From positions 1-7,529 of the forward strand of contig JAEEXW010000127.1 in assembly GCA_016287995.1 (NCBI GenBank): a DNA stretch of 7,529 nt, in the 5' to 3' direction. The notes beneath the pieces were generated by a model, which saw only the letters and a list, made by a program, of their open reading frames with translations, made no database searches and was not told the DNA's origin. Made by a program: the position numbers and the translations under genes. Positions 1 through 5,774 of the stretch are shown here, piece by piece. Source of the DNA: Bacteroidales bacterium. GTDB lineage: Bacteria > Bacteroidota > Bacteroidia > Bacteroidales > UBA3824. The stretch's first letter is position 1; each line of letters begins with the position of its first letter.

Positions 1-1563
1 AAAACCATTATAATTTTTGCCGATTGGCACAATAGAATACCTCTTTAAATCCTCATCTTTCGGCACAAGGTAAAAAACTCCGTCAAAAATTGTAGAAAAC
101 CATAACATTCCGTTTTTGTCAGTCTTGATATTCCAAAGCGGATAATTAATACCGTCAACAGAATGTAAATTACTGATTTTAAAAGTTTTATCTTTTGTAT
201 AATCGGCAACTAACAGACCGTCGTAAGCGGCAATAAACATTTTGCCCGGAAATTTTTGAGACAAAGTAACATTATAAACATTGAGATAGGAAAGTATTTT
301 TACGGCTTTATTTCCTGAAATTTCAAAAATGCCGTGCGAAGTAAATGCCAAAACTGAGCCCTCTATTTGCTTAACGTTCCAACAAATAAAGCCCAAATTT
401 ATGCCCGGAAACTTAACAGTCTCAAATTTAAGATAGTCATCAATCTTCGCCGTTTTAAGACCGTCAAAACCGGAGCAATAAAGCGTATCCCCTATCCTAA
501 CGGTGCTAAGCCCCCCGCCCGAAATTCCGTGCCTCAGATCGTAAACCAAAAGCGGAGTACTGAGTTCAATTTTCGTAACACAATACAAAGACGAAGCCCA
601 AAGATTATGTTTTCGGTCAAAAAGCATATAAAAAATATCCGCCTTCGGCAACGAATTTGTGGTATCTATTTCTGAAATTTCTTTAAGGGTTTCGTCAAAA
701 ACAGCAATTTCGTAGTTCACTGAAACAGCCGTTTTTCTGCTAACGGAATCGTAAGCCAAAGAAACTGCACGGACTTTTTCATCAAAAGTATGACTTAAAT
801 TAACACTAATTAAATCATTATCATTCAGAGGTAAAGGATTATTTGCTTTTTCTCTTTCAATACGGAAAAAACTCTTACCGTCAGTCAACAACAAATCAGC
901 ATTTTTGCCTGTAAGCGAAAGTTCCAAACGCACAAGGTTCATAGAAAGATTTTTCAAAGAGATTTTGAAATATTTTTTTCCATGAGAAAGATAAAAAAGA
1001 TTACCGTAAATATCAATATAAAAAGGCAGACTACAAGAATTGGCATTTTTTATAGCACCAGTATCCGAAATTTGCGTAATAGTTTGATAATCAAAACTAA
1101 AAACACCTTTCCGACTAAAAAACCATATCTCCTCTCCCACTGAGGCCACATCGTCGATGATTCTGCCGGTAATTTCAGGACGATCAGTAAGGGTAACAAA
1201 ATTCAAATCGCCGTCTTCTTGCGGCTCAAAATATCCGAAATCATTGTCGCCGCAAACAAAAATATTATTTCTTCTATCAACAGTAATACGGCTAATTCCC
1301 GAAAAATGACCAGTCTTATACTTGACAATTTTTTCGCCGGACATTACAAAAAGACCACTCGAAGTGGCAAAAAGCATATTGCCGTTCTTGTCAAGAGCCG
1401 AGCCATAAAAAAACAGCGACCTCTTAAATTCTTTGCCGCCGTAAGATTTCAAATACAAAGCCTCCTTCATAAAATCACCCTTTTGCCCATAACAACAAAA
1501 AGCAGCCGTCATCACAAGGATAATGGCTGAAACAAAAGATTTTATGCGAAAACTCCAATCCAT
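1..1563 (-). CDS. Beta-propeller sensor protein, N-terminal part (open at left window edge)
   Basis: Reading the minus strand from the ATG at 1563 gives 521 codons without a stop, running off the left edge, so the C-terminus is missing. Residues 1-26 are a signal peptide (basic start, hydrophobic stretch at 10-22, likely cleavage near Cys-Tyr-Gly/Gln27). The rest is a chain of short beta-rich repeats of the regulator-propeller kind, with D-x-x-G-x-(I/L)-W/F-like turns: DKNGNMLFATSSGLF (58-72), DRRNNIFVCGDNDFG (96-110), GEEIWFFSRKGVF (143-155), DRKHNLWAS (316-324), GDTLYCSGFDGL (358-369) and DKNGMLWFSTIFDGVF (482-497). The protein is therefore exported and probably senses a periplasmic ligand. 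Such propellers in Bacteroidota are usually followed by a Y_Y_Y domain, a membrane helix and a histidine kinase, SpoIIE or HTH output; none of these is visible here. It starts 8 bases after the stop of the upstream phosphatase gene on the same strand, so the two are probably co-transcribed. There is no clear Shine-Dalgarno sequence. The propeller class is fairly secure; the output is unknown. Confidence 0.82.
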   Translation of the reverse strand, partial: MDWSFRIKSFVSAIILVMTAAFCCYGQKGDFMKEALYLKSYGGKEFKRSLFFYGSALDKNGNMLFATSSGLFVMSGEKIVKYKTGHFSGISRITVDRRNNIFVCGDNDFGYFEPQEDGDLNFVTLTDRPEITGRIIDDVASVGEEIWFFSRKGVFSFDYQTITQISDTGAIKNANSCSLPFYIDIYGNLFYLSHGKKYFKISLKNLSMNLVRLELSLTGKNADLLLTDGKSFFRIEREKANNPLPLNDNDLISVNLSHTFDEKVRAVSLAYDSVSRKTAVSVNYEIAVFDETLKEISEIDTTNSLPKADIFYMLFDRKHNLWASSLYCVTKIELSTPLLVYDLRHGISGGGLSTVRIGDTLYCSGFDGLKTAKIDDYLKFETVKFPGINLGFICWNVKQIEGSVLAFTSHGIFEISGNKAVKILSYLNVYNVTLSQKFPGKMFIAAYDGLLVADYTKDKTFKISNLHSVDGINYPLWNIKTDKNGMLWFSTIFDGVFYLVPKDEDLKRYSIVPIGKNYNGF

Positions 1564-1571
1564 AATTTTTT

Positions 1572-3614
1572 CTAAACAATTTCAATTCCCATAACGGTTA
1601 TGTCGTCTCGTTGAATGCAGTCTCCTTTAAATTGTTTTAAATCGTTCCAAATATAATCCCGCTGCTCATGCATATTAAGACTAAACGATTCTTGTATTGC
1701 ACTGACAAGCCGTCGCGAAGAATACCGCTTCCGCTCAAAATTATTCTGGTCGCCAATTCCGTCAGAAGACATATAAAGTCTGTCGCCTTTGCTAAGAGCA
1801 ACGGTATGGTCTTCAAAACAGACAGAGGATTCTATGTTGCGGAATTTACCACCGATTTCACGCCGCGCCGTCTTATAAACTTCCATTTTGCCTTCTAATT
1901 TTTTATAATGGTAAACGGGAAATTTTGCGCCCTCGTAAGTAAGAGTGTATTTTTTAGTAACGCCGTCAGGCTGGGTTTCAATTTCTATTCTGCACAATGC
2001 GGCTTCCATACCGTCGTTATTTTCGGTTTCCTCTTGTTTGAGTGCCGTTCTGATAGAAGCGTTTAGCCTTTCAAGAATTTCGGCAGGAGAAGTGATTTTG
2101 TACTGCTTGATGATTTGGTCTAAAATGTTGATACCTATCAAACTCATAAAAGCACCCGGCACACCGTGCCCCGTACAATCAATAACGCCTAACACAAAAG
2201 TAGAAACATTGTCACTTGTTTCGCTGCCATACCAATAAAAATCACCAGAGACTATATCCTTAGGACTATATATTATAAAGGCGTTGAAATAACCGTTTAA
2301 GTCTTCTTCGGTCGGTAGAAGTGCATTTTGAATGGTCTGCGCAGAACGTATAGAACCAAGTGTATTTTCTTTGCTAACCCTCAACTGTTCGTTCATCTGA
2401 CTGAGGTAAATTGCTTGATTTTCAAGTTCCTCCTTTTGCGCATTAATTTCGGCATTTTTTTCGTTGAGTTGTACGTTGTGAAGTCTGTCCTTGTGATAGA
2501 GCCTCATCGTTATGATAAACATAACCACAAAAGTAAGCAGTCCGAAAGAAATCAAAACAAGCCAAACTCTCTGACCCGAAATTTCGCCGCTCTGAGATTT
2601 AATAGTTTCATTTTGAGCGATAATTCTATCTTCCTGACGCCTTGACATTGTCATCTGACCTAAAAGACCTTCGGCATTGTTGCGGTCGATCTGAACCGTA
2701 CCGAGTCTCCTATAATTCGGAACTTTCTCCCCTGACAAAATCTTTTCTGCATACTCAATTGCCTCTTCATTGCCGTCAGGATAAAAAAACGTAACATCTA
2801 TCTTGCCGTCAACAACGGCCCTAATACCGCCGTCCTCGCCTGCCGCGCCGTCAGTACCGATGATTGTGATGGAATCGGTGTTAACACCAAGACTATCAAG
2901 AGCCTCCCATGCACCGATTGCCATATCATCGTTATGAGAATAAATCACGTTGCAACGTCCGCCCTCTTCCCAAAACTTTGTAACCGCCTCACGCGCCGCA
3001 CTGCGGCTCCAATTACAATAAAGGTCGCCCGTATGACGAAAATTTTTACTCTTATCAAGTTTTGAATTAAAACCATAACTGCGCTCCTGAGCCGCCGAAG
3101 CACCCGCCTGACCGTGAAGTTCAAGAATGTCTGTCCTATCCTTGCCCAAAAGGTTGAGATAATCAGCAGCCTTGCCGCCTATTTCCTTGTTGTCTGCGCC
3201 GATAAAAGTCGTATACTGGTTGGAACTGACCCTGCGGTCAATCAAAATCACAGGAATGCCCATATTGTAAACCGCCGAAATTATGCCCGACAAAGAGTCT
3301 GCCTCATTCGGAGAAACCATCAAAAGGTCTATTTTTTCACGGATTAAATCTTCAATGTCCTGAATCTGCTTGCTGCTGGAATTTTCGCCGTCGGTTATTT
3401 TTATAATTTCTAATGTCTTACTCTGCGTGGCGTTTGCTTTGATACTGTTGTTCATCTGTTTCCGCCAATAAGTATCGTTAGCACACTGCGACAAGCCGAC
3501 ACGGTATTTCTTTTCGTCATCAGCAAAAAGTCCGCCGTCATCGCACCCGTCAAGCGCGAAAACCGCCGTGAACAACAAAAATAATATGCCAATATAACCG
3601 CTTTTTTCCAACAT
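1572..3614 (-). CDS. Periplasmic sugar-binding domain fused to SpoIIE/PP2C-type phosphatase
   Basis: A 680-residue sensor phosphatase. Numbering is from the ATG at 3614; a TTG at 3623 would add three residues. Residues 1-23 form a signal peptide ending in a lipobox-like Leu-Asp-Gly-Cys24. Residues about 37-305 match the Peripla_BP_4/RbsB fold: VGLSQCANDTYW near the start, DLLMVSPNEAD (96-106), Asp126-Arg127, SHNDDMAIGAWEAL (226-239) and GTDG (253-256). This closely recalls the sensor half of Bacteroides hybrid two-component systems. A single membrane helix (about 350-371) and a charged coiled coil (about 374-425) lead to a SpoIIE domain (about 445-680). Its PP2C acidic residues are all present: SGDFYW (Asp458), IDCTGHGVPGAF (Asp479, His483), SSDG (Asp618) and RDDIT (Asp670-Asp671), so it should be an active Mn/Mg-dependent phosphoserine/threonine phosphatase. 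Inference: a periplasmic sugar or related ligand controls dephosphorylation of a cytoplasmic partner, classically an anti-sigma-factor antagonist (STAS). No such partner or transporter is in the window. It is first in an operon with the propeller gene downstream. Confidence 0.93.
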   Translation of the reverse strand: MLEKSGYIGILFLLFTAVFALDGCDDGGLFADDEKKYRVGLSQCANDTYWRKQMNNSIKANATQSKTLEIIKITDGENSSSKQIQDIEDLIREKIDLLMVSPNEADSLSGIISAVYNMGIPVILIDRRVSSNQYTTFIGADNKEIGGKAADYLNLLGKDRTDILELHGQAGASAAQERSYGFNSKLDKSKNFRHTGDLYCNWSRSAAREAVTKFWEEGGRCNVIYSHNDDMAIGAWEALDSLGVNTDSITIIGTDGAAGEDGGIRAVVDGKIDVTFFYPDGNEEAIEYAEKILSGEKVPNYRRLGTVQIDRNNAEGLLGQMTMSRRQEDRIIAQNETIKSQSGEISGQRVWLVLISFGLLTFVVMFIITMRLYHKDRLHNVQLNEKNAEINAQKEELENQAIYLSQMNEQLRVSKENTLGSIRSAQTIQNALLPTEEDLNGYFNAFIIYSPKDIVSGDFYWYGSETSDNVSTFVLGVIDCTGHGVPGAFMSLIGINILDQIIKQYKITSPAEILERLNASIRTALKQEETENNDGMEAALCRIEIETQPDGVTKKYTLTYEGAKFPVYHYKKLEGKMEVYKTARREIGGKFRNIESSVCFEDHTVALSKGDRLYMSSDGIGDQNNFERKRYSSRRLVSAIQESFSLNMHEQRDYIWNDLKQFKGDCIQRDDITVMGIEIV

Positions 3615-3629
3615 TTTATGCAAAAAATA

Positions 3630-3635
3630 CTCCTC
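3630..3635 (-). promoter_or_regulatory. Shine-Dalgarno-like GAGGAG near ambiguous start
   Basis: The minus strand reads GAGGAG 6 bases before an in-frame TTG (3623) and 15 bases before an in-frame ATG (3614). The spacing favours TTG; codon preference and the weak use of Shine-Dalgarno pairing in Bacteroidota favour ATG. Both give a usable signal peptide. I chose ATG, but the TTG start adds only Met-His-Lys and cannot be excluded. Confidence 0.4.
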
Positions 3636-3688
3636 AAAAATCAGAGCGTAAATATAATTACTTTTATCCGTATAAAAAAATTTTTTTA

Positions 3689-3717
3689 CAAATGTAATGC
3701 CAAGACTGAAAAATCAA
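3689..3717 (-). promoter_or_regulatory. Proximal Bacteroidota-type promoter for the sensor-phosphatase operon
   Basis: On the minus strand, TACATTTG (3696 to 3689) matches the Bacteroidota -7 box TAnnTTTG exactly. TTG (3717 to 3715) lies 18 bases upstream as a partial -33 element. Transcription would start near 3682, in the A7T7 tract, giving a leader of roughly 65 bases. Assigned from sequence match only. Confidence 0.4.
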
Positions 3718-3747
3718 GGTTTTAATACGCTAAAAACCACAATTTTA

Positions 3748-3779
3748 CAAATGTAAAAAGTAAACAAATAATTGTCAAA
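3748..3779 (-). promoter_or_regulatory. Distal Bacteroidota-type promoter for the sensor-phosphatase operon
   Basis: On the minus strand, a full TTTG (3779 to 3776) and a full TACATTTG (3755 to 3748) are separated by 20 bases, a good match to the Bacteroidota primary-sigma promoter (TTTG, about 19-21 bases, TAnnTTTG). Transcription would start near 3741, leaving a leader of about 125 bases. The -7 box sits inside a TACAnnTGTA palindrome, so a repressor bound there would block it. Confidence 0.45.
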
Positions 3780-3817
3780 TGTAAATTTAAAAAAATCTAT
3801 AAAAATTTACATAAAAA

Positions 3818-3849
3818 TTTGGTTAATTGATTAATTTTCATTTACTTTG
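3818..3849 (+). promoter_or_regulatory. Plus-strand promoter-like element without a downstream protein gene
   Basis: TTTG (3818-3821), 21 bases, then TTACTTTG (3842-3849, one mismatch to TAnnTTTG), followed by CAAAAAA. The 15 bases at 3841-3855 match 14 of 15 bases of the regulator promoter at 5741-5755. It points into the intergenic region, away from any plus-strand ORF, and would start RNA near 3856. Confidence 0.35.
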
Positions 3850-3855
3850 CAAAAA

Positions 3856-3955
3856 AGATAGTAGTAGAAAAAAACCTAAACTTGTACGTTTGATTTTTTG
3901 AGTAACCAACGCGGCTTATAAGGTTAACAACACACCTTTGCCGCGTTTTACTTTT
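3856..3955 (+). ncRNA. Candidate small non-coding RNA (about 100 nt)
   Basis: The stretch lies between a plus-strand promoter-like element (3818-3849) and a hairpin with a T-rich tail (3908-3955). It contains no ATG on the plus strand, so it is unlikely to encode a peptide. A second weak stem, AAAC/GTTT around TTGTAC, lies at about 3878-3891. Its last bases would be antisense to the stop codon of the membrane-protein gene. It matches no RNA family I recognise. Alternatively the hairpin serves only as terminator for the minus-strand gene and no RNA is made from this strand. Confidence 0.25.
3908..3955. terminator. GC-rich hairpin, possibly bidirectional terminator
   Basis: AACGCGGC (3908-3915) pairs perfectly with GCCGCGTT (3940-3947), with an inner AAGGT/ACCTT pairing in the loop. 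On the minus strand the stem begins immediately after the TAA stop (3950-3948) of the membrane-protein gene, but no U-run follows it there. On the plus strand it is followed by TTTTACTTTT, a better intrinsic-terminator tail. It probably ends the minus-strand transcript and could end a plus-strand RNA. Confidence 0.5.
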
Positions 3956-5678
3956 GTCCGCCGGCAAAAAAATAATAAAACCAATACGTATCGCCAAAAA
4001 GTTGCTTTGCTTTTTCAAAATCCGAGCCACCTCCCGAAGACATAAAACTGCTAAAACTCTGAAACCGTTGGGTTAATGCGTCGGGTTTTGCAAGCATTTT
4101 TTCAAATTCCTGAGGTCTGTTTTTTGATATATAAAGCAACAAAGCCTCGTAAACATGTTTACCGACGGGGTTTTCGAGTTTACATTCGCCGATAAATTTA
4201 TAAAGTTGCGCAATTTTCTTTTCCAACAAAAGATAACAAGTATAATAGTTGAAAAGTTTGCGATTTTGAGGCTGATTGCCCAAAAGATAAAAGAACAATT
4301 CCGAGCCGTAATTAGAGCCGAAAAAGAAATCATATTTCATGGCCAACGGTTTCATTTTCCAATCCGCCAAGGCCTCTTTTTCGTTCTTAGTGTTAAGGTA
4401 TTTTTCGGCTTTGTCAGCCCAAGCACTATAAAAAACAGTCGCTTGAAGTTTTCTTAAATATCTTATAGCCAAAGGTTTATCATCACGGATAATTGCGATT
4501 TCAGCCAAACGTTTGTATTGTCGTGCACTTTTTTGAAACGTATTGCAACCTTCCATCGCGTCAATAGAAAGCCTTTCGGCAGTGTTCATAAGTCCAAGAC
4601 GGAAATAAATCTCACCGTTAACAATGCTTTTTGCTTGATTATCAATATTTAACGAGGCAAGTCCCTCAGTACCGATTTGCATAAAGGAAAACATTTTGGA
4701 ATCAAGCATGCCGAGTTCGTTTAACGCAATATTAAGATAACACTCTGACAAAGGCGTTGAAATACCACTTTTAGAAGATATTTCAATAATTTCGTTCCAA
4801 TGCTTGTATCTAACTAATTTGTCAATTTTGAAATCATACATCGCCGAAGGATTGTATTTTGCTATCATAACAGCAAACAAACCTAAAAAAGCAACAACAT
4901 AAAGCGGAATTTTTACGATATTTTTTTCAAGTGTGATTTTTATTCTTGACAAAACCATACAAACCGCAATAATAAACAATTCTACAAACCAAATATAACG
5001 AAAGTTTTCGGGATAGCGGTTGTAATCTACACCCGCAAAAGTTTCCTTAAAACCATCGTCCTGCATTAAATTCTTGGTTATCAAGAAACTAAACACCAAA
5101 ATCAAAACATTTACGATACCCAAAACGCCACCCTTTTTTATAGGAAAATTCAATGCCGATCCCAAAATATAAAGCAAACAACACCAACCGCCTGCAAGCC
5201 AATATATTATAGGTGTCAAAATACTAAAAATAACGACGTTTGATTTTAACGAGTTGATTTTTACGGCTACAAGTGATAGTAAAACCGCTATCACTCCGCC
5301 AAACAAAACTGCAAAATCGGTTACAACGGCAAACATTCCGAGGGCGCATAAAAATCCTAAGAATTTAGCAAAATTTTTATCCGCGTATTTTACAAAAATG
5401 CTTTCCAAAAGGCACAATATCCCAAGAATCAAGAGTGTCAAAATCACCGCAAGCCAATGAGAATACATAAAAAACTGCACAAAAAAGCAGCCTAAATAAT
5501 CACTTAAACCGCCCGGTCTTAAAACAGTATCAATCAAGAACTCACGATTAAACATAAAAATCTGCAATCCCTCTTGATACGCAAACATCGGTGCATAAAA
5601 CATCAAAACTGAGGCGATAACAAAAACCGCCGTCAAAACCTCCGTAATATATTTTTTCAAAAAAGCCATTTTTTTCAT
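3948..5678 (-). CDS. Polytopic membrane protein with helical C-terminal half, DUF6057-like
   Basis: A 576-residue protein starting at the ATG at 5678 (a second Met lies at codon 4). The first half is strongly hydrophobic, with about seven or eight membrane segments at roughly 12-33, 74-95, 104-122, 124-141, 147-174, 186-202, 228-244 and 256-274. The second half (about 280-576) is soluble and helix-rich: repeated A/L/Y-spaced helices such as CYLNIALNELGMLD (313-326) and KSARQYKRLAEIAIIRDDKPLAIRYLRKL (two helices within 383-411, quoted only by position and start) look TPR-like, and the tail ends in an aromatic YWFYYFF run. Motifs such as QEGLQIF near 35, RPGGLSDYLG (54-63) and the MYDFKIDKLVRYKHWNEII region near 280-298 recall DUF6057, a Bacteroidota family without a known function; this comes from memory, without a search. 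No catalytic motif is visible. It is transcribed divergently from the sigma-54 regulator gene and is likely monocistronic, followed by a hairpin. Confidence 0.85.
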   Translation of the reverse strand: MKKMAFLKKYITEVLTAVFVIASVLMFYAPMFAYQEGLQIFMFNREFLIDTVLRPGGLSDYLGCFFVQFFMYSHWLAVILTLLILGILCLLESIFVKYADKNFAKFLGFLCALGMFAVVTDFAVLFGGVIAVLLSLVAVKINSLKSNVVIFSILTPIIYWLAGGWCCLLYILGSALNFPIKKGGVLGIVNVLILVFSFLITKNLMQDDGFKETFAGVDYNRYPENFRYIWFVELFIIAVCMVLSRIKITLEKNIVKIPLYVVAFLGLFAVMIAKYNPSAMYDFKIDKLVRYKHWNEIIEISSKSGISTPLSECYLNIALNELGMLDSKMFSFMQIGTEGLASLNIDNQAKSIVNGEIYFRLGLMNTAERLSIDAMEGCNTFQKSARQYKRLAEIAIIRDDKPLAIRYLRKLQATVFYSAWADKAEKYLNTKNEKEALADWKMKPLAMKYDFFFGSNYGSELFFYLLGNQPQNRKLFNYYTCYLLLEKKIAQLYKFIGECKLENPVGKHVYEALLLYISKNRPQEFEKMLAKPDALTQRFQSFSSFMSSGGGSDFEKAKQLFGDTYWFYYFFAGGQK

Positions 5679-5699
5679 TCAAAAAAAAAATTTTCGGTA

Positions 5700-5731
5700 C
5701 AAAATTAGCAAAAAACTTTTTATGATAACAA
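5700..5731 (-). promoter_or_regulatory. Promoter of the membrane-protein gene
   Basis: On the minus strand, TAATTTTG (5707 to 5700) fits TAnnTTTG exactly, and TTG (5731 to 5729) lies 21 bases upstream. The start site would be near 5693, giving a leader of about 15 bases before the ATG at 5678. It overlaps the upstream part of the divergent regulator promoter. Confidence 0.5.
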
Positions 5732-5749
5732 TTTTTTGTTTTAACTTTG
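5721..5749 (+). promoter_or_regulatory. Promoter of the sigma-54 regulator operon
   Basis: TAACTTTG (5742-5749) is an exact TAnnTTTG -7 box. The -33 element is imperfect; TATG at 5721-5724 lies 17 bases upstream. The start site would be near 5756, leaving about 19 bases to the ATG at 5775. The spacer has no -24/-12 sigma-54 promoter, so the regulator appears to be expressed from the housekeeping sigma factor. Confidence 0.5.
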
Positions 5750-5774
5750 CAAAAAGTACCTAATAGAAAATAAA

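Larger units (their letters stand above)
3686..3783. repeat. Three TACAnnTGTA-type motifs (possible operator cluster)
   Basis: CAAATGTA occurs at 3689-3696, 3748-3755 and 3776-3783. The first two sit in inverted repeats: TTACA-AA-TGTAA at 3686-3697 and the longer TTTTACA-AA-TGTAAAA (arms of 7) at 3743-3758. The third keeps only the right arm (TGTCAAATGTAAA). A further half-site, TTTACA, is at 3806-3811. The dyads overlap both predicted -7 boxes. TACAnnTGTA is the core of BlaI/MecI-family operators, so such a repressor is one candidate, but no regulator of that family is encoded in the window. Because TACATTTG is itself a promoter consensus, part of the repetition may only reflect tandem promoters. 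Confidence 0.45.
3615..3947. other. Regulatory intergenic region between two minus-strand genes
   Basis: This stretch of about 330 bases contains no protein-coding gene and is very AT-rich, including a perfect A7T7 tract at 3674-3687 (a likely bent segment) and two AAAAATTT copies at 3801-3808 and 3813-3820. It contains the leader and promoters of the sugar-binding/SpoIIE operon, repeated TACAnnTGTA motifs, a plus-strand promoter-like element and a GC-rich hairpin next to the stop of the membrane-protein gene. The individual elements are listed separately. I recognise no known riboswitch in the operon leader. Confidence 0.7.

Noticed and set aside
25..31. TTGGCAC, resembling a sigma-54 -24 element, on the plus strand
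   Set aside because: No TTGC at the required -12 spacing follows, and it lies inside the propeller coding sequence on the opposite strand.
367..675. Open frame of about 100 codons on the plus strand
   Set aside because: It is antisense to the propeller gene, basic and low-complexity, with no recognisable domain; the opposite frame is clearly the real one. The same applies to 1219-1530.
2158..2170. Perfect inverted repeat GGCAC-ACC-GTGCC
   Set aside because: It lies in the codons for the conserved Gly-His-Gly-Val-Pro motif of the SpoIIE domain and is explained by coding constraint.
1668..3347. Several plus-strand open frames of 70-105 codons opposite the sensor phosphatase
   Set aside because: All lie antisense to a gene with conserved domain motifs throughout, and none has a promoter or family resemblance.
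3452..3637. 61-codon minus-strand frame overlapping the start of the sensor phosphatase
   Set aside because: It is a shifted frame of the same gene; the in-frame version carries the signal peptide and binding domain.
3674..3687. A7T7 tract as a possible intrinsic terminator or attachment site
   Set aside because: No GC stem accompanies it and no repeat partner was seen; it is better read as part of an AT-rich promoter region.
3842..4030. 62-codon minus-strand frame running past the stop of the membrane-protein gene
   Set aside because: It overlaps the real C-terminus in another frame and crosses the hairpin; no homology or start signal is evident.
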